Positions 28,138-38,544 are shown, counted from the first letter of the stretch. The stretch is 64,000 bases of DNA from Rhizobium rhizogenes NBRC 13257 (GCF_000696095.1 NZ_BAYX01000008.1:310001-374000), one strand, 5' to 3'. Translations and numbers: made by a program. The notes: generated from the sequence alone by a model not told the origin.

Positions 28138-28794
28138 ATGATTGTACTGGCGCTCGACACGGCAGGTGTGGATTGCGCTGCCGCGGTGTATGATAGCGGC
28201 AGTGATTCTGTGATGGGGGAGGTCACGGAGACGATCGGGCGGGGGCATGCTGAGCATTTGATGAATGTTGTCGACGCGGCGCTGGCGAAAGCCGAGATAG
28301 CGCTCTCAGGGGTCGAACGCATCGTCGTGACCGTCGGCCCCGGCTCTTTCACCGGCATCCGCATCGGCGTCGCCGCCGCTCGCGGTTTCGCACTCTCCCT
28401 CAACATTCCCGCCATCGGCATCACGACCCTTGAGGTCATGGCCGCTAGCGCGCGGGAGCAGAGTCCGGGTCAATCGGTTCTGGCCGCCATCGATGCCAAG
28501 CGCGAGGAGATTTATCTCCAGTCCTTTGGCGCCGATGGCTGCCCGCTGGACGAAGCCCGTGCCGTGACGATCGATGAAGCGCGGGCAATCGCCGGCGCCT
28601 TCGAGGGCATCGTCACCGGCACGGCCGTCGCCCGGCTCAGCGATGCGCCGCCCGCAGAGCGGCCCGACGCATTTCCGATTGCCGTCGTTGCCCGGCTGGG
28701 CGCTGCCAAACTCGTCAGCGACAAGCCGAAACCGCTTTATCTTCGCGGACCCGATGCCAGACCGCAGGCCGGATACGCTGTCGCCAGGCTATAG
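28138..28794 (+). CDS. tsaB: TsaB, tRNA threonylcarbamoyladenosine synthesis protein
   Basis: TsaB (YeaZ) is the partner of TsaD in forming the universal t6A37 tRNA modification. The 218-residue protein has the ASKHA N-terminus 'MIVLALDTAGVDCAAAVYD' and the family segment 'VTVGPGSFTGIRIGVAAARG'. The 'GRGHAEHLMNVVDAAL' segment holds the histidine seen in this family. It precedes rimI by two bases, a pairing conserved in many alphaproteobacteria. Confidence 0.94.
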   Translation: MIVLALDTAGVDCAAAVYDSGSDSVMGEVTETIGRGHAEHLMNVVDAALAKAEIALSGVERIVVTVGPGSFTGIRIGVAAARGFALSLNIPAIGITTLEVMAASAREQSPGQSVLAAIDAKREEIYLQSFGADGCPLDEARAVTIDEARAIAGAFEGIVTGTAVARLSDAPPAERPDAFPIAVVARLGAAKLVSDKPKPLYLRGPDARPQAGYAVARL

Positions 28795-28796
28795 AC

Positions 28797-29291
28797 ATGC
28801 TCGAATCCTATCTGACCTTGAAAGCCGAATATGAAATCGTCCCGATGCAGTTACGGGATTGTACTGAAGTCGCCGCCCTGCATGGCGAGCGCTTCGCGCG
28901 GGTTTGGGGCGATACCGAGTTCGAGGATCTGCTGTCGCAGGACACGACCTTCGGCTTCGTTGCCCGGCAGACCAACGCCATTCTGAAAAAGCCGCTTCCG
29001 GGCTTCGTGCTGGCGCGGCATGTCGCGGGCGAGGCCGAAATCCTGACGATTGCCGTCAGCGCCAAGCTTGGCCGCACCGGCCTTGGCTGGCGGCTGATGC
29101 AGGCGGCGCTGCGCGAGGCGCGCAATCGCGGCGGCGAAACCATGTTTCTCGAGGTCGATGGCGTCAATCAGCCGGCCATCGGGCTCTACCGTAAGCTCGG
29201 TTTCGAGACGGTCGGAGAGCGCAAGGCCTATTATGTCGATGAAAACGGTGCGAAATCGACGGCGCTTGTCATGCGGCGCGTTCTTCGCTAG
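28797..29291 (+). CDS. rimI: RimI, ribosomal protein S18 alanine N-acetyltransferase
   Basis: RimI acetylates the N-terminal alanine of ribosomal protein S18. The 164-residue GNAT protein shows the acetyl-CoA loop in 'GRTGLGWRLMQAALREARNR' and the C-terminal 'FLEVDGVNQPAIGLYRKLGF' typical of RimI. It starts two bases after the tsaB stop, which supports RimI rather than a generic acetyltransferase. Confidence 0.9.
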   Translation: MLESYLTLKAEYEIVPMQLRDCTEVAALHGERFARVWGDTEFEDLLSQDTTFGFVARQTNAILKKPLPGFVLARHVAGEAEILTIAVSAKLGRTGLGWRLMQAALREARNRGGETMFLEVDGVNQPAIGLYRKLGFETVGERKAYYVDENGAKSTALVMRRVLR

Positions 29292-29329
29292 TCCGTTGTC
29301 ATAGACGAAGTGACCGAAGACCGTATTTG

Positions 29330-29758
29330 ATGATCGATCCCGTAAAATCTCTGGAGGAGCTTTGCGCCGAGCGCGGCATGCGTATGACGGAGCAGCGCAA
29401 GGTCATCGCCCGCATCATCGAAAGTTCCGAGGATCATCCCGATGTCGAGGAGCTGTATCGCCGCTCCGTCAAGGTGGATGCGAAGATCTCGATTTCGACG
29501 GTTTATCGCACGGTGAAGCTTTTCGAGGATGCCGGCCTTCTGGCCCGTCATGATTTCCGCGACGGCCGCTCGCGTTACGAGACTGTGCCGGAAGAGCATC
29601 ATGATCACCTGATCGATCTGAAGAGCGGCGAGGTGATCGAATTCCACTCGCCGGAGATCGAGGCGCTGCAGGAGCGCATTGCCCGCGAACATGGTTTCAA
29701 GCTCGTCGACCATCGGCTGGAGCTCTATGGTATCCCGCTGAAGAAGGACGAACGCTGA
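29330..29758 (+). CDS. mur: Fur-family metalloregulator, likely Mur (manganese uptake regulator)
   Basis: This 142-residue Fur-family repressor has the winged helix with 'ISISTVYRTVKLFEDAGLLA' and the metal-sensing 'EEHHDHLIDLKSGEVIEFHS'. The structural CxxC pair that follows 'HHDHLI' in classical Fur is absent (DLKS instead of CxxC). In rhizobia the Fur orthologue at this locus mostly responds to manganese and represses sitABCD, hence the name Mur; iron is handled by Irr and RirA. ATG 29330 is chosen over TTG 29327. It precedes olsA. Confidence 0.88.
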   Translation: MIDPVKSLEELCAERGMRMTEQRKVIARIIESSEDHPDVEELYRRSVKVDAKISISTVYRTVKLFEDAGLLARHDFRDGRSRYETVPEEHHDHLIDLKSGEVIEFHSPEIEALQERIAREHGFKLVDHRLELYGIPLKKDER

Positions 29759-29788
29759 GGTGATGACTGTCGTGCCGGAGCGAATGAT

Positions 29789-30586
29789 TTGGTGACCTGG
29801 CTGCGCGTCGGCTGTGCCGTCATAGTCATCTTTGCCGTCAGTCTCGTCATGCTGCCGCTGCAGATCCTCTGCCTGCGCTTTGACTGGAAGCTCAGGCGAT
29901 ATTTGCCGCGCTACTGGCACCGCATCGTTTGCTATTGGCTGGGCGTCCGCATCCATGTCGTCGGACAGCCTGAAAGCCGCCGACCCCTGATGCTGGCCGC
30001 CAACCATTCGTCCTGGCTGGATATCCTCGTGCTGTCCTCCGTTGCCGACGTCGCCTTCATCGCCAAGTCGGAAGTGCGGGACTGGCCGATCTTCGGTCAG
30101 TTCGCGCAATGGCAGAAGAGCGTCTTCATCGAGCGCGAGCAGAAGCGCAAGACCGGCGATCAGGTCAACGAGATCGCCGAGCGCATGGCCAATGGCGAGA
30201 TCATGGTGCTGTTTCCCGAAGGCACGACATCGGATGGCAACCGTCTGCTGGAGGTCAAATCCTCGCTGTTTGGCGCGGCGGCCGCCGCCCTGCCGAAAAC
30301 GCCGGATGCGGTCGTGCATGTGCAGCCGGTGGCGGTCGCCTATACCCGCATTCACGGCATCGCCATGGGCCGCTACTACCGCCCGATCGCTGCCTGGCCA
30401 GGTGACATCGAGCTGGTACCGCACCTGAAGGACATCGTCGCCTGCGGCGCCATCGATGTCGATGTCTGCTTCGGCGAGGCCGTGGAGTATCGCGCAGACA
30501 CGAAGCGCAAGGATGTCAGCGCTACCGTCGCGCGGCGCATCCGCAATATGCTCGCAAGCCGGCTGCTTGGCCGCGAGATTGCCTGA
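29789..30586 (+). CDS. olsA: OlsA, lyso-ornithine lipid O-acyltransferase (PlsC family)
   Basis: This is a 1-acylglycerol-3-phosphate acyltransferase-like membrane enzyme. The 265-residue protein has an N-terminal membrane span, the HX4D motif in 'AANHSSWLDILVLSSVADV' and the 'VLFPEGTTSDGNRLLEVKSS' motif. Sinorhizobium olsA lies between a fur-like gene and miaB, as here, and acylates lyso-ornithine lipid made by OlsB, so I favour OlsA over PlsC; the sequence alone does not separate them. The start is TTG 29789 or GTG 29792, with GGAG at 29777-29780; no ATG is in frame. Confidence 0.82.
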   Translation: MVTWLRVGCAVIVIFAVSLVMLPLQILCLRFDWKLRRYLPRYWHRIVCYWLGVRIHVVGQPESRRPLMLAANHSSWLDILVLSSVADVAFIAKSEVRDWPIFGQFAQWQKSVFIEREQKRKTGDQVNEIAERMANGEIMVLFPEGTTSDGNRLLEVKSSLFGAAAAALPKTPDAVVHVQPVAVAYTRIHGIAMGRYYRPIAAWPGDIELVPHLKDIVACGAIDVDVCFGEAVEYRADTKRKDVSATVARRIRNMLASRLLGREIA

Positions 30587-30646
30587 TATCCGGGCGTTTT
30601 CAACTTTTTGATTTTCTCGGCGAGCAAAAGCCACTACATAGCGGCC

Positions 30647-32059
30647 ATGACCAAGGACAGCTTAACTCTCGACGCCCCGGAGCCGACCGCCCTGCAGCTC
30701 GGCATCCGCGATGGCTCCAACAGCCGCAAGGTTTTCATCAAGACCTACGGCTGTCAGATGAACGTGTATGACTCGACGCGGATGAGCGATGCGCTCGCCC
30801 GCGATGGCTATGAGCCGACCGAGGACATGGAAGAGGCCGACCTGGTCCTGCTGAACACCTGTCATATCCGCGAGAAGGCCGCCGAGAAGGTCTACTCCGC
30901 GCTCGGGCGCCTGCGCGATATGAAGAAGCGCAAGGCTGCCGATGGCCGCGAGATGATGATCGGCGTCACCGGTTGCGTCGCCCAGGCCGAGGGCGAGGAA
31001 ATTCTTCGTCGTGCGCCGGCCGTCGATGTCGTCATCGGCCCGCAGACCTATCACCGTCTGCCGGACGCGCTGCGTCGCGCCAAGGAAGGCCACCGCGTCG
31101 TCGATACGGAATATGCGCTCGAGGATAAGTTCGAACATCTGCCGATCGCAGAGAGGTCGAAAATCCGCGCTCGCGGCGTTACCGCGTTCCTGACGGTGCA
31201 GGAAGGCTGCGACAAATTCTGCACTTTTTGCGTTGTGCCCTATACGCGTGGCTCCGAAGTCTCCCGTTCTGTCGCCCAGATCGTCGAAGAGGCTGAAAAA
31301 CTTGTGGATGGCGGAGTGCGCGAAATCACGCTGCTCGGCCAGAATGTCAATGCCTGGCATGGCGCAGGACCGAAGGGCGAGGCCTGGAGCCTCGGCGATC
31401 TGCTTTACCGGCTGTCGGAAATTCCGGGTCTTGCCCGGCTGCGCTACACCACCAGCCACCCCCGCGATATGGACGACCGGCTGATATCGGCGCATCGTGA
31501 CCTGCGTACGCTGATGCCTTATCTGCACCTGCCGGTCCAGTCTGGATCTAACCGTATTCTGAAGGCGATGAACCGTCGGCATACGGCAGCCGAATACTTT
31601 GCTCTCATCGAGAAAATCCGCGCTGCACGGCCGGATATAGCCCTTTCCGGCGATTTCATCGTCGGTTTCCCGGGGGAGACAGAACAGGATTTTGCGGATA
31701 CACTCCGTCTGGTGGAGGAGGTGAACTATGCGCAAGCCTTCTCGTTCAAATATTCGACGCGCCCGGGCACGCCCGGTGCGGAGCTGAAGGACCAGGTGCC
31801 GGAAGAGATCAAGGCGGAACGGCTTGAACGGTTGCAGGCGTTGCTATTGAAGCAGCAACACGCTTTCGCCGATGCCTGTGTCGGCAAAGTGGTCGATGTG
31901 CTCCTGGAAAAGCCTGGCCGCATGCCGGGACAGTTGATAGGTCGCTCTCCCTGGCTTCAGTCTGTGAATATTGATGCAAAAGCATCGCAAATCGGTGACA
32001 TTATAAACGTACGAATCACCGGGACCAGCACCAACAGCCTTTTTGCCGAGTTGCTCTAG
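30647..32059 (+). CDS. miaB: MiaB, tRNA-2-methylthio-N6-dimethylallyladenosine synthase
   Basis: MiaB is a radical-SAM enzyme that adds a methylthio group to i6A37 of tRNA. The 470-residue protein has the N-terminal UPF0004 domain ('KTYGCQMNVYDSTRMSDAL' with three cluster cysteines), the radical-SAM motif 'EGCDKFCTFCVVPYTRGSE' and a C-terminal TRAM domain. ATG 30647 is used; an upstream in-frame extension to 30608 is not needed. It heads the run miaB-phoH-ybeY-corC-lnt. Confidence 0.96.
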   Translation: MTKDSLTLDAPEPTALQLGIRDGSNSRKVFIKTYGCQMNVYDSTRMSDALARDGYEPTEDMEEADLVLLNTCHIREKAAEKVYSALGRLRDMKKRKAADGREMMIGVTGCVAQAEGEEILRRAPAVDVVIGPQTYHRLPDALRRAKEGHRVVDTEYALEDKFEHLPIAERSKIRARGVTAFLTVQEGCDKFCTFCVVPYTRGSEVSRSVAQIVEEAEKLVDGGVREITLLGQNVNAWHGAGPKGEAWSLGDLLYRLSEIPGLARLRYTTSHPRDMDDRLISAHRDLRTLMPYLHLPVQSGSNRILKAMNRRHTAAEYFALIEKIRAARPDIALSGDFIVGFPGETEQDFADTLRLVEEVNYAQAFSFKYSTRPGTPGAELKDQVPEEIKAERLERLQALLLKQQHAFADACVGKVVDVLLEKPGRMPGQLIGRSPWLQSVNIDAKASQIGDIINVRITGTSTNSLFAELL

Positions 32060-32088
32060 GTTTCGGACGGCACAAGGAGCCACACCGC

Positions 32089-33153
32089 TTGAACGGACAG
32101 GAATTGGTTTCTTCATCATCGCGCCAGCCCCGCATCGCGAGCGACGCCAATCACTTCATCCTGACGTTCGAGAATAATCGGTTCGCCAGCGAACTTTTCG
32201 GACAGTTCGATCAGAATCTGAAGCTGCTGGAGGAGCGTCTTGGCATCGACGCCCGCGCCCGCGGCAACTCCGTCGTCATCACCGGCGATGTCTCGGCCAC
32301 CAACCAGGCCCGCCGCACCCTAGATTATCTCTATGATAAGCTGCAGAAAGGTGGGAATGTGGAGCGCTCCGACGTGGAAGGGGCAATCCGTATGGCGGTT
32401 GCCGCCGACGACCAACTGACGTTGCCGACCATGGAGAAAAAAGCCAAGTTGACGATGGCGCAGATTTCGACGCGCAAGAAGACGATCATCGCGCGCACGC
32501 CGACACAGGATGCCTATATGCGGGCGCTGGAGCGTTCCGAGATGGTCTTCGGCGTCGGCCCGGCCGGCACCGGCAAGACCTATCTCGCCGTCGCCCACGC
32601 CTGCCAGCTTCTGGAGCGCGGTGCCGTCGAGAAGATCATCCTGTCCCGCCCGGCCGTCGAAGCTGGTGAGCGCCTCGGCTTCTTGCCCGGCGACATGAAG
32701 GAAAAGGTCGACCCCTATCTCCGTCCGCTCTATGACGCGCTCTATGACATGATGCCGGCCGACAAGGTCGAACGTGCCATTACCGCCGGCGTCATCGAAA
32801 TCGCGCCGCTCGCCTTCATGCGCGGCCGCACGCTCGCCAATGCTGTCGTCATCCTCGACGAGGCGCAGAACACTACGGCGATGCAGATGAAGATGTTTCT
32901 GACCCGTCTAGGCGACAACGGGCGCATGATCATCACCGGCGACCCGAGCCAGGTCGACTTGCCGCGCGGCATCAAGTCCGGCCTGGTGGAGGCCCTGGAT
33001 CTGCTGACCGGCGTCGAGGGCATCACCATCGTCCGCTTCAAGGACGTCGACGTCGTCCGTCATCCGCTGGTGGCGCGCATCGTCCGGGCCTATGATGCGA
33101 CTTATGCCGTTCCTGCTGTGGGCGGTGGCGGTGAGGCCGATCCGCAGATCTGA
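32089..33153 (+). CDS. ybeZ: PhoH-like ATPase (YbeZ)
   Basis: This 354-residue PhoH-family P-loop ATPase probably works with the rRNA endonuclease YbeY in RNA processing. An N-terminal KH-like region precedes Walker A 'GVGPAGTGKTYLAVAHACQL' (P-loop residues 157-164) and Walker B 'AVVILDEAQNTTAMQ'. The start is TTG 32089, supported by AAGGAG at 32074-32079 with a nine-base spacer; no ATG competes. Its TGA shares one base with the ybeY ATG. Confidence 0.94.
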   Translation: MNGQELVSSSSRQPRIASDANHFILTFENNRFASELFGQFDQNLKLLEERLGIDARARGNSVVITGDVSATNQARRTLDYLYDKLQKGGNVERSDVEGAIRMAVAADDQLTLPTMEKKAKLTMAQISTRKKTIIARTPTQDAYMRALERSEMVFGVGPAGTGKTYLAVAHACQLLERGAVEKIILSRPAVEAGERLGFLPGDMKEKVDPYLRPLYDALYDMMPADKVERAITAGVIEIAPLAFMRGRTLANAVVILDEAQNTTAMQMKMFLTRLGDNGRMIITGDPSQVDLPRGIKSGLVEALDLLTGVEGITIVRFKDVDVVRHPLVARIVRAYDATYAVPAVGGGGEADPQI

Positions 33154-33659
33154 TGGCCGAACTCGATATACAGATCAGCGTCGAGGAGGGCGATTGGCCC
33201 TCCGAAGACGTTTTGCAGGCTTTGGCTGAGCGCGTTCTTGGCGTGGCCGCCGCCTATCTCAAAAAAAATGAGAAGCAGCCTTTTCCGAAAACGGCGCTGG
33301 AAGTGTCACTCGTCTTCACCGACGATGCCGCGATCCGCGAGATCAATGCGGAATGGCGGGAACAGGACAAGGCGACCAACGTCTTGTCTTTCCCCGCTTT
33401 TCCGCTGGTCCCCGGCGGCAAGCCCGGCCCGATGCTCGGCGATATCATCATCGCCAGGGAGACGGTGGAGCGCGAGGCGGTCGAGCTGGAAAAGAGTTTT
33501 GACGACCATCTCACCCATTTGATGGTGCATGGTTTCTTGCATCTCTTCGGCTACGACCATATGAATAATAGCGAAGCCGAAAGAATGGAGGGGCTGGAGA
33601 CTCGCATTTTGGCTGGTCTTGGCCTATCTGATCCCTATGCGGGGCAGGACCCCATTTGA
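33153..33659 (+). CDS. ybeY: YbeY, endoribonuclease for 16S rRNA maturation
   Basis: YbeY is a zinc-dependent endoribonuclease needed for 16S rRNA 3'-end processing and ribosome quality control. The 168-residue protein has the metal motif 'MVHGFLHLFGYDHMNN' with ligands His126, His130 and His136. It is translationally linked to ybeZ (stop and start share a base) and followed 25 bases later by corC, the standard cluster. The Sinorhizobium orthologue has been linked to small-RNA regulation. Confidence 0.96.
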   Translation: MAELDIQISVEEGDWPSEDVLQALAERVLGVAAAYLKKNEKQPFPKTALEVSLVFTDDAAIREINAEWREQDKATNVLSFPAFPLVPGGKPGPMLGDIIIARETVEREAVELEKSFDDHLTHLMVHGFLHLFGYDHMNNSEAERMEGLETRILAGLGLSDPYAGQDPI

Positions 33660-33684
33660 CTTGAACCCTGTCCGATCAGGAACA

Positions 33685-34851
33685 ATGAGCGACTTTACGA
33701 CAAGACCGGCCTCTGAGGCCAAAGACGGCGCCGACACCGCCTCCTCCGATGAGGCAGGCAGTAGTAGCAACGGCAAGCGATCGCAATCTTCCTTCTGGGC
33801 ACGCGCAGCGCGCATTCTACGTCCGGCTCAAGGGTCAGCACGACTGCGCGAGGATCTCGCCGACGCGTTGATCGCCGGGGCCACCGATGACGACGCCTTT
33901 TCGCCGGACGAGCGGGCGATGCTGCACAACATCCTCCGCTTCCGCGAAGTGCGGGTCGAGGACGTCATGGTGCCACGCGCCGATATCGAGGCGGTCGACC
34001 AGAACATCACCATCGGCGAGCTGATGATCCTCTTCGAGGAGAGCGGCCGCTCGCGCATGCCGGTCTATGCCGAAACGCTGGATGACCCGCGTGGCATGGT
34101 GCATATCCGCGATCTGCTCTCCTATGTCGCCAAGCAGGCGCGCAACAAGCGCCGCGCCGGCAATGGCAAGGCGGCGGCCGCATCGGCAGCGACCCCGGCC
34201 GAAAAGCCGGCGCGCTCGGCCAAGCCGAATTTCGACCTTTCTCGCGTCGATCTCCAGAAGACGTTGGCCGAAGCCGGCATCATCAGGAAGATCCTGTTCG
34301 TGCCGCCCTCGATGCTTGCCTCGGATCTTCTGCGGCGCATGCAGGTCAACCGTACACAGATGGCGCTGGTCATCGACGAATATGGCGGCACCGACGGTCT
34401 CGCATCGCATGAAGACATCGTCGAAATGGTTGTCGGCGACATCGACGATGAACATGACGACGACGAGGTGATGTTCAAGCGTGTCTCCGAAGACGTCTTC
34501 GTCGCCGATGCCCGTGTCGAGCTGGAGGAGATCGCCGCGGCGATCGGCTCCGATTTCGATATCAGCGAGCAGGTAGACGAGGTGGATACGCTGGGCGGAT
34601 TGATCTTCTCTGCGCTTGGCCGCATCCCGGTGCGTGGCGAGGTCGTCCAGGCGCTGCCGGGCTTCGAGTTCCATATTCTCGATGCCGATCCGCGCCGCAT
34701 CAAAAAGGTTCGCATCACCCGCAAGCGTCATGCCGCGCGTCGTCGTCCGACCAAGGCGGATGGTGAGGGAGGCGGGCTCGACCGCGATCTGCCGTCGCCG
34801 GATACGATTTCCGAGGGATCTTCGGCCGAACGGAACGCTGCCAGCCAATAG
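33685..34851 (+). CDS. CorC/HlyC-family CBS-domain protein
   Basis: The 388-residue cytoplasmic protein has a CBS pair: 'VRVEDVMVPRADIEAVDQ' begins the first and 'FVPPSMLASDLLRRMQ' to 'VIDEYGGTDGLASHEDIVE' forms the second. A CorC/HlyC transporter-associated domain follows ('GSDFDISEQVDEVDTLGGL'). A 50-residue Ala/Lys/Pro-rich insertion lies between the two CBS repeats. Annotated as haemolysin or Mg/Co efflux protein in many genomes, its role is not settled; CBS pairs bind adenine nucleotides. ATG 33685 is used. It is in the ybeZ-ybeY-corC-lnt cluster. Confidence 0.9.
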   Translation: MSDFTTRPASEAKDGADTASSDEAGSSSNGKRSQSSFWARAARILRPAQGSARLREDLADALIAGATDDDAFSPDERAMLHNILRFREVRVEDVMVPRADIEAVDQNITIGELMILFEESGRSRMPVYAETLDDPRGMVHIRDLLSYVAKQARNKRRAGNGKAAAASAATPAEKPARSAKPNFDLSRVDLQKTLAEAGIIRKILFVPPSMLASDLLRRMQVNRTQMALVIDEYGGTDGLASHEDIVEMVVGDIDDEHDDDEVMFKRVSEDVFVADARVELEEIAAAIGSDFDISEQVDEVDTLGGLIFSALGRIPVRGEVVQALPGFEFHILDADPRRIKKVRITRKRHAARRRPTKADGEGGGLDRDLPSPDTISEGSSAERNAASQ

Positions 34852-34930
34852 AACAGCGCTTCAACAGGACAAATCGCTGCTTTTTTGAAAGACTGCGGCC
34901 AATTGATTCGCAGTTTGACGGAGCGCGCGC

Positions 34931-36529
34931 ATGGAACGGCTTTCGGGCAAGGTGATCCTCGTCTGGGGTTTCAAACGCGCGCTGCTTGCCATTCTCGCCG
35001 GAGCCATCGGTGTTCTGGCGCTGCCGCCCTTCGGCTTCTTCGCGGCGATGTTTGTGTCCTTCACATTGCTCGTCTGGTTATTGGATGGTGCCGCGGCTGG
35101 CCCTGACAGCGGTTTTCTTGGCCGGCTTTGGCCGGCTTTTACCACCGGCTGGCTGTTCGGCTTCGGCTATTTCGTCGCCGGTCTTTGGTGGCTCGGCCAC
35201 GCGCTGCTGATCGATGCCGATCAATTCGCCTGGGCATTGCCGTTGGCGATCCTCGGCCTGCCTGCTTTCCTGGCGATTTTTTACGGTGTAGCGGCGGTGC
35301 TTGCCCGCCTGCTCTGGTCCGACGGCATGGGGCGTATTGCCGCACTCGCCTTCGGTTTTGGCCTACTGGAATGGCTGCGCAGCTTCCTTTTTACCGGCTT
35401 TCCCTGGAATGCCATCGGTTATGGCGCCATGCCCATTCCGCTGATGATGCAATCGGCGCATGTGATCGGTGTGCTCGGCGTCACCGTACTTGCCGTCTTC
35501 GTTTTCGCCGCCCCGGCCTTGCTGGGAACACGCCAGGGCCGAGTACCGGGGATCGGGTTGGCGGTGCTCATCGCCGCCGCGCATTTCGCTTACGGCTACT
35601 ACGCGCTCAACCTGTCAGTGCCGCCGGCGGCCGGCAAGGCGGCTCCGGTAGTGCGTATCGTGCAACCGGCGATCGACCAGGAAGCCAAGATGGATACGGC
35701 CGCCGACCGCAACGCCATCTTCGACAAGCATCTTTCGCTCTCGGTTCAGCCGCCTGTGAATGGCGGCAAGCGGCCCGATATCATCGTCTGGCCGGAAACT
35801 GCCATCCCTTTCATTCTGACCGATAATCAGGATGCGCTCACCCGCATTGCCGACCAGCTGGACGACGATCAGATCCTGATCACCGGCGCGGTTCGAGTCG
35901 AGGATATGGGACCGGGCGTCGAGCCGCGCTATTACAATTCCGTCTATGTCATCGACGGGCGCGGCCAGATCATCGGTGCCTCCGACAAGACCCATCTCGT
36001 TCCTTTCGGCGAATATGTGCCCTTCGAAAATATCCTCGGCTATCTCGGCATCGAGAATGTCGTCGAGCTGCCCGGCGGTTTTTCGGCGGCCGCGAGCCGG
36101 CAGTTGCTGGCGCTGCCCGATGGCATCAAACTCTACCCGCTGATCTGCTATGAGATCATCTTTCCGAATGAGATGACGCCGGAAATCCGGCAGGCGGATG
36201 CTATTCTCAACGTCACGAATGATGCCTGGTTCGGAGATACGCCCGGTCCCTACCAGCATTTCCTGCAGGCACGAGTGAGGGCGGTCGAGCAGGGGCTGCC
36301 GCTGATTCGGAGCGCGAACACCGGTGTTTCAGCCTATGTCGACGCTCACGGACGTTTGATTTCCGGAATTGATTTTAATGAGCAAGGGTTCGTCGACTCC
36401 ACTTTGAGTGGTGCAACCGTATCGCGCATCGACGATAGCGTAAGGAAAACCTATTTCTGGTTGATCATCGGGATAGTCGGTATGATCGCTGTGATTTCAC
36501 GCATGGGTTTTATTTCAAGGGTGAATTGA
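34931..36529 (+). CDS. lnt: Apolipoprotein N-acyltransferase Lnt (ActA in rhizobia)
   Basis: Lnt adds the third acyl chain to the N-terminal cysteine of lipoproteins. The 532-residue protein has about seven membrane spans and a periplasmic nitrilase domain with the catalytic triad Glu289 ('IIVWPETAIPF'), Lys353 ('SDKTHLVPFGEYVPFE') and Cys406 ('YPLICYEIIFP'). The Sinorhizobium orthologue was described as actA, needed for acid tolerance, with the pH-responsive regulator phrR next to it; here phrR follows 153 bases later. The final helix ends in 'GMIAVISRMGF'. Confidence 0.96.
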   Translation: MERLSGKVILVWGFKRALLAILAGAIGVLALPPFGFFAAMFVSFTLLVWLLDGAAAGPDSGFLGRLWPAFTTGWLFGFGYFVAGLWWLGHALLIDADQFAWALPLAILGLPAFLAIFYGVAAVLARLLWSDGMGRIAALAFGFGLLEWLRSFLFTGFPWNAIGYGAMPIPLMMQSAHVIGVLGVTVLAVFVFAAPALLGTRQGRVPGIGLAVLIAAAHFAYGYYALNLSVPPAAGKAAPVVRIVQPAIDQEAKMDTAADRNAIFDKHLSLSVQPPVNGGKRPDIIVWPETAIPFILTDNQDALTRIADQLDDDQILITGAVRVEDMGPGVEPRYYNSVYVIDGRGQIIGASDKTHLVPFGEYVPFENILGYLGIENVVELPGGFSAAASRQLLALPDGIKLYPLICYEIIFPNEMTPEIRQADAILNVTNDAWFGDTPGPYQHFLQARVRAVEQGLPLIRSANTGVSAYVDAHGRLISGIDFNEQGFVDSTLSGATVSRIDDSVRKTYFWLIIGIVGMIAVISRMGFISRVN

Positions 36530-36643
36530 CCAAAAAACCCTAAAATTGCATAGTGCTTGCCGAACGCCGTTTTGCACGTAGATCAGAAGCCGGGTGGGCG
36601 TCGGCTGCAACGTGGCGTTAATAGGGGCGGTTAAGGGCACCGG

Positions 36644-36671
36644 GTGACAGGACCTGTATTCAACCTATGTT
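36644..36671 (+). promoter_or_regulatory. Candidate promoter of phrR
   Basis: GTGACA (36644-36649) and TATGTT (36666-36671) are 16 bases apart and resemble a sigma-70 promoter. Transcription would start only a few bases before the ATG at 36683, implying a very short leader; the upstream ribosome-binding site is weak (AGGGTAATGAG). Confidence 0.35.
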
Positions 36672-36682
36672 AGGGTAATGAG

Positions 36683-37102
36683 ATGATTGAGAATAAAAAG
36701 AAGCCTAACCCGATCGACATTCATGTCGGTAGCCGCATTCGCCTCCGCCGCACGATGCTGGGCATGAGCCAGGAAAAGCTCGGCGAGAGCCTCGGAATTA
36801 CATTCCAGCAGATCCAGAAATACGAGAAGGGCACCAACCGCGTTGGCGCCAGCCGCCTTCAGAATATTTCCAGCATTCTTAACGTTCCTGTTTCCTTCTT
36901 CTTCGAGGATGCTCCGGGCGATCACACGACGACCGCCGGCGGTTTGGCCGAGGCCTCCAGCTCCAACTATGTTGTTGATTTCCTGTCGTCCTCCGAAGGC
37001 TTGCAGCTGAACCGCGCCTTCGTGAAGATTTCCGACGGCAAGGTTCGCCGCAAGGTCGTCGAACTCGTTAAAGCTCTCGCGGCCGAGGCCGACGCGGAGT
37101 AG
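36683..37102 (+). CDS. phrR: XRE-family transcriptional regulator, PhrR-like
   Basis: The 139-residue protein has a Cro/CI helix-turn-helix (about residues 15-70: 'RIRLRRTMLGMSQEKLGESL', 'ITFQQIQKYEKGTNRVGASR') and a C-terminal helical part of about 60 residues. Its size (~15 kDa) and position next to lnt/actA match Sinorhizobium PhrR, a regulator gene induced by low pH and other stresses. The symbol rests on context, family and length, from memory of that locus. A textbook terminator follows, separating it from metK. Confidence 0.78.
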   Translation: MIENKKKPNPIDIHVGSRIRLRRTMLGMSQEKLGESLGITFQQIQKYEKGTNRVGASRLQNISSILNVPVSFFFEDAPGDHTTTAGGLAEASSSNYVVDFLSSSEGLQLNRAFVKISDGKVRRKVVELVKALAAEADAE

Positions 37103-37135
37103 TCGTTTCGACGCAGCGCCATGGTAGCAATGTCG

Positions 37136-37161
37136 AAAGGCGGCCATTTTGGCCGCCTTTT
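37136..37161 (+). terminator. Intrinsic terminator after phrR
   Basis: AAAGGCGGCCA (37136-37146) and TGGCCGCCTTT (37150-37160) form a perfect 11-bp stem with loop TTT; the stem's own A and T runs give the uridine tract. It lies 33 bases after the phrR stop. Confidence 0.85.
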
Positions 37162-37290
37162 GCGTGTTTGGCGCAAAAATTTATCACGTCCACCGGGATA
37201 TAAAGATATATTTATGTCCTTCTGTGGCTTGTTTTTCGGCCGCGACACGAATATCAAAAGAGGAGATTTGTTCTTTGAGGGGAATCCCGC

Positions 37291-38540
<1,250 letters not shown>

Positions 38541-38544
<4 letters not shown>

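Noticed and set aside
37162..37290. SAM riboswitch before metK
   Set aside because: I could not find the conserved core of SAM-I, SAM-II, SAM-V or SAM/SAH elements; only AT-rich sequence and small stems are visible. A covariance search would settle it.
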